Assembly (NCBI RefSeq): GCF_016735495.2
Contig: NZ_JAERQY020000005.1
Coordinates: forward strand, 1-64,000
Origin: Lysobacter sp. MMG2
Lineage (GTDB): Bacteria; Pseudomonadota; Gammaproteobacteria; Xanthomonadales; Xanthomonadaceae
Direction: 5' to 3'
Length of the DNA stretch: 64,000 nucleotides
The notes under the pieces are model-generated. The model was not told the origin of the DNA. It worked only from the letters and a program-made list of their open reading frames with translations, and did no database searches. Below, piece after piece: positions 43,742 to 52,170 of the stretch. Both the position numbers and the translations under genes were made by a program. Position 1 is the first letter of the stretch. Each line of letters starts with the position of its first letter.

Positions 43742-45229
43742 CTACATGCGCTTTAGCGCCGGTGGCGCCCATGCACCCTCCATGACAGCGGCGCGGGGCG
43801 AATACAGGCGCAGCGTCGGCTGGATCGGGCCGGATACCGGTGACGGCAACCAATTGGACTCCTTGTCCGCGCCCGGCGATTGAGGCTGGATATAAATGTC
43901 CAGCGAACCGTCGGCGTTGAACTTGAGCTTGTCGCGGTCGCCGATGGCGAAGCGGTCGATGGGGTTCGGCACCTGGAAACCCTGCGCGTCGTACATGGTC
44001 AGCGACCAGAAGGCGTCGGCTGGCGGCAGTTGGCCCTTGTCAAAGTGCAGGACGTACTTGTTGGCGCCATCCAGCGGTTTGCCGTCGCTGTCTGCGAACA
44101 CCGACGGATAGATCGCATCCTCAGGCAGGTTGGCGCCCAGGCCCGCCAGCGCCACGGTGGCGCGTCGCAGGTAGGACGTGCCGTAGGCGCCCATGCCCTC
44201 GGTCGTCAGATTCCAGCCGTTGACGTGGGTGGCGCCGCCGCCGCGCTTGATGTTGGCCGTGATGTCGGCCAGCGCCGCCTTCGCGCCATCGTTGATGAGT
44301 GCAGTGGTCTTATCGTCGAACTTGCCGGCGTCCCAGTCGTGCCCGGGCGACAGCCCCATCGCGCGCATGCGGAAGAGGATCGGGTAGTCGTTGGCGTGCG
44401 GCGGATATTTCTTCAGCAGTTGCGCGAAGCGGTTGAAGAAATCGACGCCGCTCATCTTGTCCAGCGTTACCAGTGGCGGTGTCTTGTCGTCCACGCTGGC
44501 GTCGACCGGCGACGTCGCCGGCGGCGCGTAGTCCTTGCCCCAACTCGCCAGGGGGGTCAGCTTCAGGCCGTCCTGGACCTTGTGCACGTTCTCGTAGTCG
44601 GAAGGCCCGTTCGTCTGCGTGCGTCCCATCATCCAGATCGTCGACGTCGGCGCCTGGATTCTCTCGACACCCTCCGGCAGCGTGCCGGTCCAGCCGGGAG
44701 GCACGTACGCAAAGTGGCCGGCCTTGGTGCCCGTCGTGCGCGCGCCCAAGGACGAGAATACGTCGGACCACATGTCCAGCGTCGGCACCAGGTAATAGCG
44801 GCCGTCGGTGTCCGGAACCGTGAGGATGACCGGCCCCTGGCTCAGGTCGAGCCAGGCAAACGAGTACAGCGTGTCGAAGTTGAACCGCACCACGTCCTTG
44901 GCGTCGGCCTTCGGGTAGCTGCGGAAGTGCGCGAACTGGTTGATCGGCGCTCGCATCGACACCGCGGTCGCGTTTGGCACGTTGGTCGCCTGCCGCTGCG
45001 TGACGTCCATCAGCACCAGCGGGTAGGCGTAGGTGTAGACATCTTTGACTAGCGCGGCGGCTTTTTCGGGCGTCAACGTATCGAGAGCGGGTGCGGGCGC
45101 CGGGCTGGTCGATGCGATCTGGGACGGTTCGGAGCCGCTTTGTGTGGCGGATGCCTGTTCGCGCGAGCAGGCGGCGATGGCCAACGATAACAGCGCGATG
45201 GCGATTGGAATGGTGACGGTCGAGCGCAT
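43742..45229 (-). CDS. DUF1254/DUF1214 lipoprotein
   Basis: A 495-aa protein with a lipoprotein signal (IAIALLSLAIAACSREQ, lipobox then Cys). DUF1254 spans residues ~60-190 (VYTYAYPLVLMDVTQRQ, FDTLYSFAWLDLSQGP) and DUF1214 is at the C-terminus (PADAFWSLTMYDAQGF ... DGSLDIYIQ). The domains adopt a beta-rich fold of unknown enzymatic role and sit in the periplasm. The gene is bracketed by repeat copies R2 and R3. Confidence 0.85.
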   Translation of the reverse strand: MRSTVTIPIAIALLSLAIAACSREQASATQSGSEPSQIASTSPAPAPALDTLTPEKAAALVKDVYTYAYPLVLMDVTQRQATNVPNATAVSMRAPINQFAHFRSYPKADAKDVVRFNFDTLYSFAWLDLSQGPVILTVPDTDGRYYLVPTLDMWSDVFSSLGARTTGTKAGHFAYVPPGWTGTLPEGVERIQAPTSTIWMMGRTQTNGPSDYENVHKVQDGLKLTPLASWGKDYAPPATSPVDASVDDKTPPLVTLDKMSGVDFFNRFAQLLKKYPPHANDYPILFRMRAMGLSPGHDWDAGKFDDKTTALINDGAKAALADITANIKRGGGATHVNGWNLTTEGMGAYGTSYLRRATVALAGLGANLPEDAIYPSVFADSDGKPLDGANKYVLHFDKGQLPPADAFWSLTMYDAQGFQVPNPIDRFAIGDRDKLKFNADGSLDIYIQPQSPGADKESNWLPSPVSGPIQPTLRLYSPRAAVMEGAWAPPALKRM

Positions 45230-45302
45230 GGCTTCCTCCCTGGATGGCCTCCAATGGTCATCGGGGGAAAGGTGAAGGCGCAGTGAGGGACGGACATCAC
45301 CG

Positions 45303-45390
45303 ATGACCGCTATGGGTCGGAAGCGGGCATTAGCGCCGTCGATGCCATCCCACCGAGCCGAACGTCCGCCAACGGCCAGAAGCGGACGTT
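45303..45390 (+). repeat. AGCGGACAT bipartite hairpin repeat, copy R3
   Basis: ATGACCGCTATGGGTCGGAA-GCGGGCATTAGC, a spacer, then AACGTCCGCCAACGGCCAGA-AGCGGACGTT. It lies upstream of the DUF1254 start and at the 3' end of the small membrane ORF 45310-45684, whose last codons run into it. Confidence 0.85.
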
Positions 45391-45684
45391 TGGAACTGAC
45401 GACCCGGGGAAAATTGTGTCGAACACCCGGTCCATGACCTTTGCGGCTCTATCCGTGTGCTTACATGAAGTGGTATGCCCAGTAGCGTCAAGATGATCCC
45501 CGCCACCATCGACACCATTCGGGCCGACGTAGTGCCACTCCCCCGCATCGCAACTGCATGACCATTCCGGCTCTGACGCCGCCATTGTCACCATCAAGGC
45601 GACGGCGAGTGTCGCCACGATTGCTCCCGGAATCAGGACCAGCCAAGTTCTATTCTCCACGATGCCCCGCAATGAATGAATCAC
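45310..45684 (-). CDS. Small single-pass membrane protein (tentative)
   Basis: The frame from GTG 45684 (or GTG 45660) encodes a hydrophobic helix (WLVLIPGAIVATLAVALMV) followed by a short soluble part (SCSCDAGEWHYVGPNGVDGG, HTTSCKHTDRAAKVMD). The last ~20 codons are translation of repeat R3 and are probably not conserved. The ORF fills the space between R3 and R4 exactly. It is not part of the very long ORF reading through this region. Confidence 0.4.
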   Translation of the reverse strand: MIHSLRGIVENRTWLVLIPGAIVATLAVALMVTMAASEPEWSCSCDAGEWHYVGPNGVDGGGDHLDATGHTTSCKHTDRAAKVMDRVFDTIFPGSSVPNVRFWPLADVRLGGMASTALMPASDP

Positions 45685-45687
45685 CCC

Positions 45688-45776
45688 AATGACCGCTTTG
45701 GGTCGGAAGCGGACATTAGCACCACCGACGCGGCCAAGCTCGGCCGCATGTCCGCTATCGGCCAGAAGCGGACATT
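45688..45776 (+). repeat. AGCGGACAT bipartite hairpin repeat, copy R4
   Basis: AATGACCGCTTTGGGTCGGA-AGCGGACATTAGC, a spacer, then ATGTCCGCTATCGGCCAGAA-GCGGACATT. It lies between the small membrane ORF start and the sulfatase, 95 bp before the sulfatase ATG. It is the only full copy not at the 3' end of a minus-strand gene. Confidence 0.85.
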
Positions 45777-45870
45777 CGCCCTCACAAACTTCTAACCGTC
45801 CTGCGCTATACCAGCGCCGCTCAACCCCATGAGCCAGCGGCTGGCTGGTTTCCAGCCTAGGAGAGATGGT

Positions 45871-47376
45871 ATGGCAGCGAATGGAGCGGAAACACCGAAC
45901 ATCCTGTTTATCATGGGCGACGACATCGGCTGGTACAACGTCAGCGCCTACAACTTGGGGGTTATGGGATACAAGACGCCCAACATCGATCGCATCGCGA
46001 AGGAAGGTGCGCTGTTTACAGATTGGTACGGGCAGCAGAGCTGCACTGCCGGGCGAGCGGCATTCCTCACCGGCCAGTCCCCGATACGTACCGGCCTCAC
46101 GAAGGTCGGCCTGCCTGGCGCGGAGCTGGGCCTGGGGCCGGACGATCCCTGCATCGCGCAGGTGTTGAAGGCAAGAGGCTACGCCACCGGGCAGTTCGGC
46201 AAGAACCACCTCGGCGACCGCGACGAGCATCTCCCGACGATGCATGGCTTCGATGAGTTCTTCGGCAACCTTTACCACCTCAACGCCGAGGAGGAGCCGG
46301 AGAACGAGGACTACCCCAAGGATCCGCGCTTCAAGGAGAAATTTGGTCCGCGCGGCGTGTTGCGCTGCAAGTCCGACGGCAAGGGCGGACAGACCATCGA
46401 GAACACCGGCGCGTTGAACAAGAAGCGTATGGAGACGATCGACGAGGAATTCCTCTCCGACGCCAAGGATTTCATCAGGCGCAACAACGGCAAGTCTCCG
46501 TGGTTCTGCTACTTCAACTCCACGCGCATGCACATTTTCACGCACCTTAAGAAGGAGTCGCAGGGAAAGACGGGGCTCGGCATTTATCCCGACGGCATGG
46601 TCGAACACGACGGACACGTCGGCGAACTGCTTGCGCTCCTGGATGAACTGGGCGCGACAGACAACACCATCGTTGTTTACACCACCGACAACGGCGCCGA
46701 GTGCTTCACCTGGCCTGACGGCGGTACCACGCCTTTCCGGGGCGAGAAGGCGACGAACTGGGAAGGCGGCTTCCGCGTGCCTTGCGCCATCCGCTGGCCC
46801 GGCGTCATCGAACCCGGTCGAGTGATCAACGAGATCTGCTCGCACGAAGATTTCCTCGCGACGCTGGGCGCGGCGGCGGGCGACGGCGACGTCGTCGAGC
46901 GCATCCGCAAGGGTGGAAAGATCGGCGACAAGATCTTCAAGGTGCACCTGGACGGCAACAACCTGATCCCGCTGTTCAAGGGCGAGGCCGACAAATCGCC
47001 GCGTGAGTTCTTCCCGTACTGGAGCGACGACGGGGATCTTCTGGCGATCCGCGTGAGGCAATGGAAGATCACCTTCATGGAGCAGCACGCCGAAATCACG
47101 CCCAAGACGCCCCTTGGCGTATGGCAGGGGCAGTTCACCGTGCTGCGTGCGCCGAACATCTACAACCTGCGCTCCGACCCCTTCGAAGGCGGAACCGACG
47201 GCATCTACTACGGCGACTGGCAGGCGCATCGCGTCTTCCTGCTCGTCCCGGCGCAGGCGATCGTCGGCAAGATGCTTGAGAGCTTCAAGGAGTTCCCGCC
47301 GCGCGCGAAGGCCGCGAGCTTCACCGTCGGCGACGCGATGGAAAAGATCAGCACGGCGAGCCCAAGCCAGAACTGA
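45871..47376 (+). CDS. Arylsulfatase (alkaline-phosphatase superfamily)
   Basis: A 501-aa protein from ATG 45871 (GGAGAG upstream). The metal site begins NILFIMGDDIGWYN. The formylglycine signature is SCTAGRAAFLTGQ, with Ala in place of the usual Pro of CxPxR, a variant known to be accepted by maturases. VVYTTDNGAE and KATNWEGGFRVP complete the metal and substrate site. There is no signal peptide, so hydrolysis of a sulfate ester would occur in the cytosol. An IS110-family element sits right behind the gene. Confidence 0.85.
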   Translation: MAANGAETPNILFIMGDDIGWYNVSAYNLGVMGYKTPNIDRIAKEGALFTDWYGQQSCTAGRAAFLTGQSPIRTGLTKVGLPGAELGLGPDDPCIAQVLKARGYATGQFGKNHLGDRDEHLPTMHGFDEFFGNLYHLNAEEEPENEDYPKDPRFKEKFGPRGVLRCKSDGKGGQTIENTGALNKKRMETIDEEFLSDAKDFIRRNNGKSPWFCYFNSTRMHIFTHLKKESQGKTGLGIYPDGMVEHDGHVGELLALLDELGATDNTIVVYTTDNGAECFTWPDGGTTPFRGEKATNWEGGFRVPCAIRWPGVIEPGRVINEICSHEDFLATLGAAAGDGDVVERIRKGGKIGDKIFKVHLDGNNLIPLFKGEADKSPREFFPYWSDDGDLLAIRVRQWKITFMEQHAEITPKTPLGVWQGQFTVLRAPNIYNLRSDPFEGGTDGIYYGDWQAHRVFLLVPAQAIVGKMLESFKEFPPRAKAASFTVGDAMEKISTASPSQN

Positions 47377-47384
47377 GAAGGATA

Positions 47385-47411
47385 CGGAGCGCGCACTATC
47401 GGCGCGCTCCG
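47385..47411 (+). terminator. Strong hairpin after the sulfatase gene
   Basis: CGGAGCGCGC-7 nt-GCGCGCTCCG is a perfect 10-bp GC-rich stem 8 bp after the stop. It lacks a T-tract. It lies 15 bp from the IS110-family terminal repeat and could also have been the insertion target. Confidence 0.5.
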
Positions 47412-47426
47412 GTCCAATGTCCGTAT

Positions 47427-48514
47427 ATGGACTCCTCTCCTTCGATCCGCGGCGCAGCATGGCCCAGGCCATGCGTGCCGCCTTGTTGGCCATCGCCACA
47501 CAGGCCACGTCCGGGTGCGATCCGGCCGACAGGCGGGTGACCCAGCGACTCAATGGATCGTCGTGGCGCGGCGCCGTTCGCAGCATCGCCCGGGCGCCGT
47601 GCACCAGCAGCAAACGCACGTAGGCGTCGCCACGCTTGCTGATGCCCAGCAAGCGCTCCTTGCCGCCGGAACTGTGCCGGCGCGGCGTCAGTCCCAGGGA
47701 TGCCGCCATCTGCCGGCCATTGGCGAACTGGCGGGCATCGCCCACGCAGGCCAACAGCGCGGTCGCAACCAGCGGGCCGACGCCGCGAAGTTGCTGCAGC
47801 CGGCGCGCATCCGGGGCGGCCTTGGCCGCGTCGCTGATCTGGCGGTCCAATTCGGCTACACGCTCATCCAGCACACGCAAGTCGCGCCACAGTCCGTCGA
47901 GCCGGTGTCGAAAGTGCTCGCTCAATCCGTTGTCGACCGCTTCCAGCCAGCACGGAATCGCGCGGCGCAGCGATGACAACTCCTTCGGAGCGACCAAGCC
48001 ACACTCGGCGACCAGGCCACGGATCTGATTGCCTTTCGCCGTCCCCTGCCCCACGAGCTCGCGCGCGTCCGCTGAAGATCCTGCTGGGCCACGCTCTTCA
48101 CGCTGACGAAGCGCATGCACGGCCGGCTCATCGCCTCGCAGATCGCCTCTGCATGGTTGGCGTCGTTCTTGTTGCTCTTCAAGTATGGCTTCACGAACTG
48201 CGGCGCGATCAGCTTCACGCGATAACCCAAAGCCTGCAGTTGTCGCGCCCAATGATGCGCCCCGCCACACGCTTCCATGCCGATTTCACACCCCGGCGGC
48301 GCCGCCTCCGTGACGGCCTTGATCCACCGATCTCGCGACAAGCGGCGACGCCACGCCGGTTGCTCATGCCGATCGACCCTGTGGACCTGGAATACCTGCT
48401 TGGCCACGTCGACTCCAATGCGCGTAAGCTGCTTCATGGTGGACTCCTCCTCGTCGCGACTGGTTCTTTCGCTTCCAGTCTGGCACTCGATGCCGTAGAC
48501 GGAGAGGAGTCCAT
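47427..48514 (-). mobile_element. IS110-family (IS1111-like) element with 14-bp inverted ends
   Basis: ATGGACTCCTCTCC (47427-47440) and its exact reverse complement (48501-48514) flank the transposase. Subterminal inverted repeats are a feature of the IS1111 subgroup of IS110. The exact outer ends and any bridge RNA cannot be fixed from one copy. Confidence 0.7.
47430..48437 (-). pseudogene. IS110-family transposase, frameshifted
   Basis: From ATG 48437 the N-terminal DEDD RuvC-like domain is clear (IGVDVAKQVFQVHRVD, EACGGAHHWARQL, KNDANHAEAICEA). Near 48,070 the frame breaks after QQDLQ. A second frame continues with ARELVGQGTAKGNQIRGLVA and the C-terminal Transposase_20 domain (LRGVGPLVATALLACVGDAR, MAASLGLTPRRHSSGGKE, MANKAARMAWAML). 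No stop codon occurs before the right repeat, so the C-terminal end is undefined. The catalytic Ser motif region is present, but the gene is split. Confidence 0.75.
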
Positions 48515-48528
48515 CTCATTGCTCCCCG

Positions 48529-48589
48529 GCGCCCAGGTAGTGCAGCTCCATTTTTCCCACGCCTACAACCGGGTATGACACCTGGGCGC
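48529..48589. repeat. Long inverted repeat beside the IS110-family element
   Basis: GCGCCCAGGT (48529-48538) and ACCTGGGCGC (48580-48589) pair perfectly around 41 nt that contain TTTTTCCC. It lies just outside the element's left repeat. It could be part of the element (bridge-RNA-like structure) or a terminator. Confidence 0.5.
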
Positions 48590-49243
48590 GTCGGCCCGCA
48601 CACTAAGTATTTCTACGCGGAGACGAGCAGCATGATTACGGTGGACCCTTGCTGTGCTTGGAGGTACTACTTCCACCCATTGACATGCGCAACACTCGCA
48701 ACCGCCCTGTTAGTCAATCGAAGCTCTGACGAATCGTTCAGGCAGATCACAACGCGGAGGAGTCGTCATGTATTGCGTTAGCTCTCGTGATGATCAGACG
48801 GGCGCTAGCTTCACAGCGCCCCTTCCTCCAGTACGTTCGCTTGCAGAGGCGAATCGCGCACAAAGCGTTGAGTGGGGCGAGGTTCGCAGCTGCGCGCGGG
48901 CAACATTCAGAACGATTCGCGTGGAGTGGCGAACAGTAGCGTTGCCGCGCTGGATGACGTCGCAGGCAGCAAAATCGGCGGCGGGAGACGGTCCACTTCG
49001 ACCGACGCTCGAATCCGACCGAACCTTCGCAGTGTTCCAACCGGGCTCACCCAACGGGTCGATGCTCGCGTGCGCCTGGCATCGGATGGCAGCACTACGC
49101 GCGTGAGCTGTTAATCCTTTGGACAATGCCGCCACGGAGGGTGGCGACCCGCCGACATATCGCATTGGCTTCACTTCGTTTCCTGGCTGGTGAGTAGACG
49201 CTCGCCGCGTCTTGTCATCTGCCCCACATGCGCAGGTGGCCCC
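48590..49243. other. Gene-poor spacer with one doubtful ORF
   Basis: Short ORFs lie on both strands. The only hint of a real gene is ATG 48768 preceded by GGAGGAG (6-nt spacing), listed separately. Nothing else is supported. Confidence 0.35.
48768..49106 (+). CDS. Doubtful small ORF with a strong ribosome-binding site
   Basis: A 112-aa product starting MYCVSSRDDQTGASF, with GGAGGAG ideally placed before the ATG. The composition is not gene-like after the first ~30 residues and no domain is recognised. It may be the start of a decayed gene. Confidence 0.2.
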   Translation: MYCVSSRDDQTGASFTAPLPPVRSLAEANRAQSVEWGEVRSCARATFRTIRVEWRTVALPRWMTSQAAKSAAGDGPLRPTLESDRTFAVFQPGSPNGSMLACAWHRMAALRA

Positions 49244-50848
49244 ATGACGTCCTATCGTGCGAACCGTCGCGACTTCCTGAAGACGAGCGGCCTGGCGGCG
49301 CTCGGCGTCGCGCTTTCCAAGAACCTTTACGCGCAAGCGTCCGGCGCTGCGACATCCTCACCGTCGTCGTTCGACATCGATGCCGCGTTTGCGACGTTCA
49401 TGCGCGATCTCGGTGGGACCGCGCAGGACGGAGGCGGCAGCGTGACGTTCACCGGCGCCGATCCCATCCTGCGCAGCCATTTCCGCATCGGCGCCAGCAT
49501 GGCCATTCCGGCGATGGGCGCGGCGGTTGGCGCCGCGGCCATCTGGAAGGCTCGCACCGGAGAGGGGCAGGACCTCAGGGTCGACCTGCGCGACTCGGTA
49601 TGGAACGTCAACCCGATGGTCGGACTGGTCGCGCAGCAACTGCAGAAGGCCGGCCAGATTCCGGCCAACGATCCGATTCCCGGCAATCTGACGTGGATGC
49701 CGACCGTCAACGGCTTGATGGTGCAGGCACCGCTCGGATTGGGCCATCCGATGTCGTTTCGTCCATTCGCCACGAAGGACGGACGCTTCATGAATTTCAC
49801 CGGCGCCTATCCGCACCTCGGCGACCGCGTGCTCAACACGCTCAAGTGCCCGCCCAATCTTGCCGCGATCCAGGCCGCGTCGCGGGAATGGAACGCGCTC
49901 GAACTGGAGGAGGCCCTGGCCGAAGCGCGCGCAGCAGGCGCCATGCACCGCACCGCGGAGGAATGGGCGCGTCATCCCGAGGGTATCCACCTGGCGGGCA
50001 AGCCGCTGATCGAGATCGTCAAGCTCGGCGATTCGGCGCCGGTGCCCTTCACCGAAAATCCGACGCGCCCGCTATCGGGCATCAACGTGTTGTCGCTCAC
50101 GCACGTGATCGCCGGCACCACCGCGTCGCGCACCCTGGCCGAATACGGCGCCAACGTGCTGCACGTCGCGCGCGACCAGGGTTTCGAACACGAAGCGCTC
50201 GTGATGGACGTCAATGTGGGCATGCGCTCGACGTTCGTGGACCTACGCGATCAGAAGCAGAACGCGCGGCTGGCCGAACTGGTGCCCCAAACCGACGTGT
50301 TCGCCGAGTCGTTTCGTGGCGGTGCGATCGAACGGCTCGGCTTCGGCCCCGCGGAAGTCGCACGTCGGCGGCCCGGCGTCGTGTACCTGTCGGTGCGCTG
50401 TTACAGCCACGACGGCCCTTGGCGCGACCGCGCGGGCTTCGACATGGAAGGGCTCACCGTATCCGGATTCACGCTGGCCGAGGGCGATGGCACGCCGCGG
50501 TTTCCGCCAACGTTGGTGATGAACGATTACATCGCCGGCTATCTGGGTGCATGCGGCGTCCTCGCCGCGTTGCGGCGACGCGCCACGGAAGGCGGCAGCT
50601 ACCACGTGCGCGTGTCCTTGACCCGTGCGGCCATGTGGTACAAGTCGCTCGGCCAATTCGCCACCACGGCGTTCGACGCGACGCGCCCCGAGCACCGCAT
50701 CGGCGCGCCTCGCACGATCACGCGACAGACTCCCTACGGCGAAGTGGTGCGCCTCGCCCCTCAGGTGGAACTGTCGAAGACGCCGGGCCAATGGCGCGAT
50801 CCGCTGGTCGCGGTGCGCGGAAGCGATCGCCCCCGGTGGCGCGCCTGA
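49244..50848 (+). CDS. CoA-transferase family III (CaiB/BaiF) protein with Tat signal
   Basis: A 534-aa protein from ATG 49244. It opens with a twin-arginine signal (NRRDFLKTSGLAALGVALS). The body is a family III CoA-transferase-like chain with a duplicated-looking N-terminal part (residues ~75-240) and the family core LSGINVLSLTHVIAGTTASR ... EYGANVLHV ... DVFAESFRGGAIERLGFGP ... SVRCYSHDGPW. The normal catalytic Asp lies in a segment that here reads AGFDMEGLTVSG. Members act in the cytosol on acyl-CoA, so Tat export is odd. The outer-membrane OprB gene starts 14 bp downstream. Confidence 0.75.
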   Translation: MTSYRANRRDFLKTSGLAALGVALSKNLYAQASGAATSSPSSFDIDAAFATFMRDLGGTAQDGGGSVTFTGADPILRSHFRIGASMAIPAMGAAVGAAAIWKARTGEGQDLRVDLRDSVWNVNPMVGLVAQQLQKAGQIPANDPIPGNLTWMPTVNGLMVQAPLGLGHPMSFRPFATKDGRFMNFTGAYPHLGDRVLNTLKCPPNLAAIQAASREWNALELEEALAEARAAGAMHRTAEEWARHPEGIHLAGKPLIEIVKLGDSAPVPFTENPTRPLSGINVLSLTHVIAGTTASRTLAEYGANVLHVARDQGFEHEALVMDVNVGMRSTFVDLRDQKQNARLAELVPQTDVFAESFRGGAIERLGFGPAEVARRRPGVVYLSVRCYSHDGPWRDRAGFDMEGLTVSGFTLAEGDGTPRFPPTLVMNDYIAGYLGACGVLAALRRRATEGGSYHVRVSLTRAAMWYKSLGQFATTAFDATRPEHRIGAPRTITRQTPYGEVVRLAPQVELSKTPGQWRDPLVAVRGSDRPRWRA

Positions 50849-50862
50849 GTGAGACCGAAGCC

Positions 50863-52146
50863 ATGAGCCGGATCATCTGGTTGTTCGCCTCGCTGCTCGC
50901 GTGCCCCTTCGCGGTCGTGGCGCAGACCATGGAGCCCGCGGCCGATGACACCCAAGAACTGCTGTATCCGCCACTCCAACAGGGCACGCTGTCGGCCGAA
51001 GGGGATCAAGAGCAGGCCGATGCGGAGGTCACGCGCAGCCCGTTCCCGCTCAATTCGCCGCTGGAGCCGTGGTTCGCCTACAAGCAGGGACTGCAGGAGC
51101 GATATGGGCTCACCATCGGCGGATCGTGGGGCCTGCTCTACCAGAACTACAGCAGCAGCCGCATCGACGAACACCATTCCACCGGGTCCAAGTTCACGTT
51201 CAACCTGGCGTACGACCTGTTCCGGCGAGGCACACCGGAAGCGCTGACATTCGCCATGGCGATCGAGGACCGCCGCCCCGTGTTCGGCAGCGACCTGCCA
51301 CCGCTGTTCGCCGGGTTCGCAGCCGGCTCGGCAGTGCCCACCGCGGCGACGTGGGGCGAGTTCGACCTGGGGGTCACGCAGGCCTACATCCGCCAGAACC
51401 TGTTCGGGAACAAGTTCCAGTACACCATCGGCAAGGTGTTCGCGCCGAACTTCGTCAACGCCTATCCGTTCTTCGACGACAACCGCCAGTTCCTGAGCCA
51501 GCAGTTCTCGACCAGCCCCACCATACAAACGCCACTGCGCGGGTTCGGCATGGTGGCCGCTTACTACCCCACCGCCACCGGCCTGTACCTGCAGGCAGGC
51601 GTGTACACCGCGCGCAGCGACGACACCGGCAGCACCATCGACGATTTCTTCAACACCTCCGAGCGCTTCTATCACTTCGACATCGGCTTCACCGGACGGC
51701 CGCGGGCGGGCCTGCCCATCGAGGCGCGCGGTCCGACCGACAGCGACAATTTCCACATCACCAGCTGGTACCGCGACGCGCAGACCGATGGCACGCCGCG
51801 TTCCTACGGCATCGCGTTCAACGCCAACTGGATGGTCGCCGAGCAGGCGCTGGTGTTCTTCCGTGGCGGCTGGTCCGAAGACTGGGCTGCCGAGCGCAGC
51901 CTCTCGGCCGGTGTCGGCTGGCGACCCGGTGGCTCGCCGGCCAACCTCGTCGGCATCGGCGTCGGTTGGACCGAGCCGGCAGCGGAGGTGCTGCGCTCGC
52001 AGTACACGATCGAAGCGTTCTACCGGTTCCACCTGACGCGCAACTTCGCGATTACGCCCGACCTGCAGGCCATCATCGATCCTTCCACCAATCCCAACAC
52101 CAGCGTGCTCTGGGTGGCCAGCCTGCGTGCGCGCGTGACCTTCTAG
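50863..52146 (+). CDS. OprB-family carbohydrate-selective porin
   Basis: A 427-aa protein with a signal peptide (WLFASLLACPFAVVAQ) and a beta-barrel pattern. FNLAYDLFRRGTPEALTF, GKVFAPNFVNAYPFFDDNRQ and a C-terminus ending SLRARVTF (terminal Phe) fit the OprB family. It would allow diffusion of a substrate across the outer membrane, the substrate being unknown. It follows the CoA-transferase-like gene closely and precedes another envelope protein gene, so the three may be one transcript. Confidence 0.75.
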   Translation: MSRIIWLFASLLACPFAVVAQTMEPAADDTQELLYPPLQQGTLSAEGDQEQADAEVTRSPFPLNSPLEPWFAYKQGLQERYGLTIGGSWGLLYQNYSSSRIDEHHSTGSKFTFNLAYDLFRRGTPEALTFAMAIEDRRPVFGSDLPPLFAGFAAGSAVPTAATWGEFDLGVTQAYIRQNLFGNKFQYTIGKVFAPNFVNAYPFFDDNRQFLSQQFSTSPTIQTPLRGFGMVAAYYPTATGLYLQAGVYTARSDDTGSTIDDFFNTSERFYHFDIGFTGRPRAGLPIEARGPTDSDNFHITSWYRDAQTDGTPRSYGIAFNANWMVAEQALVFFRGGWSEDWAAERSLSAGVGWRPGGSPANLVGIGVGWTEPAAEVLRSQYTIEAFYRFHLTRNFAITPDLQAIIDPSTNPNTSVLWVASLRARVTF

Positions 52147-52170
52147 AACGCATCCATCGGGGAGCCTGTC

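Noticed and set aside
45310-48270. A 986-aa minus-strand ORF
   Set aside because: It joins the C-terminal half of the IS110 transposase, the antisense of the sulfatase gene and a small membrane ORF plus repeat sequence. It is a chance read-through in GC-rich DNA, not one protein.
48794-49336. 180-aa minus-strand ORF
   Set aside because: No recognisable domain, no good start signal, and it overlaps the Tat CoA-transferase start region.
49228-50862. A 972-aa plus-strand ORF whose 3' part is the OprB porin
   Set aside because: The first ~545 codons are an out-of-frame shadow of the CoA-transferase gene. The porin has its own ATG and signal peptide at 50863.
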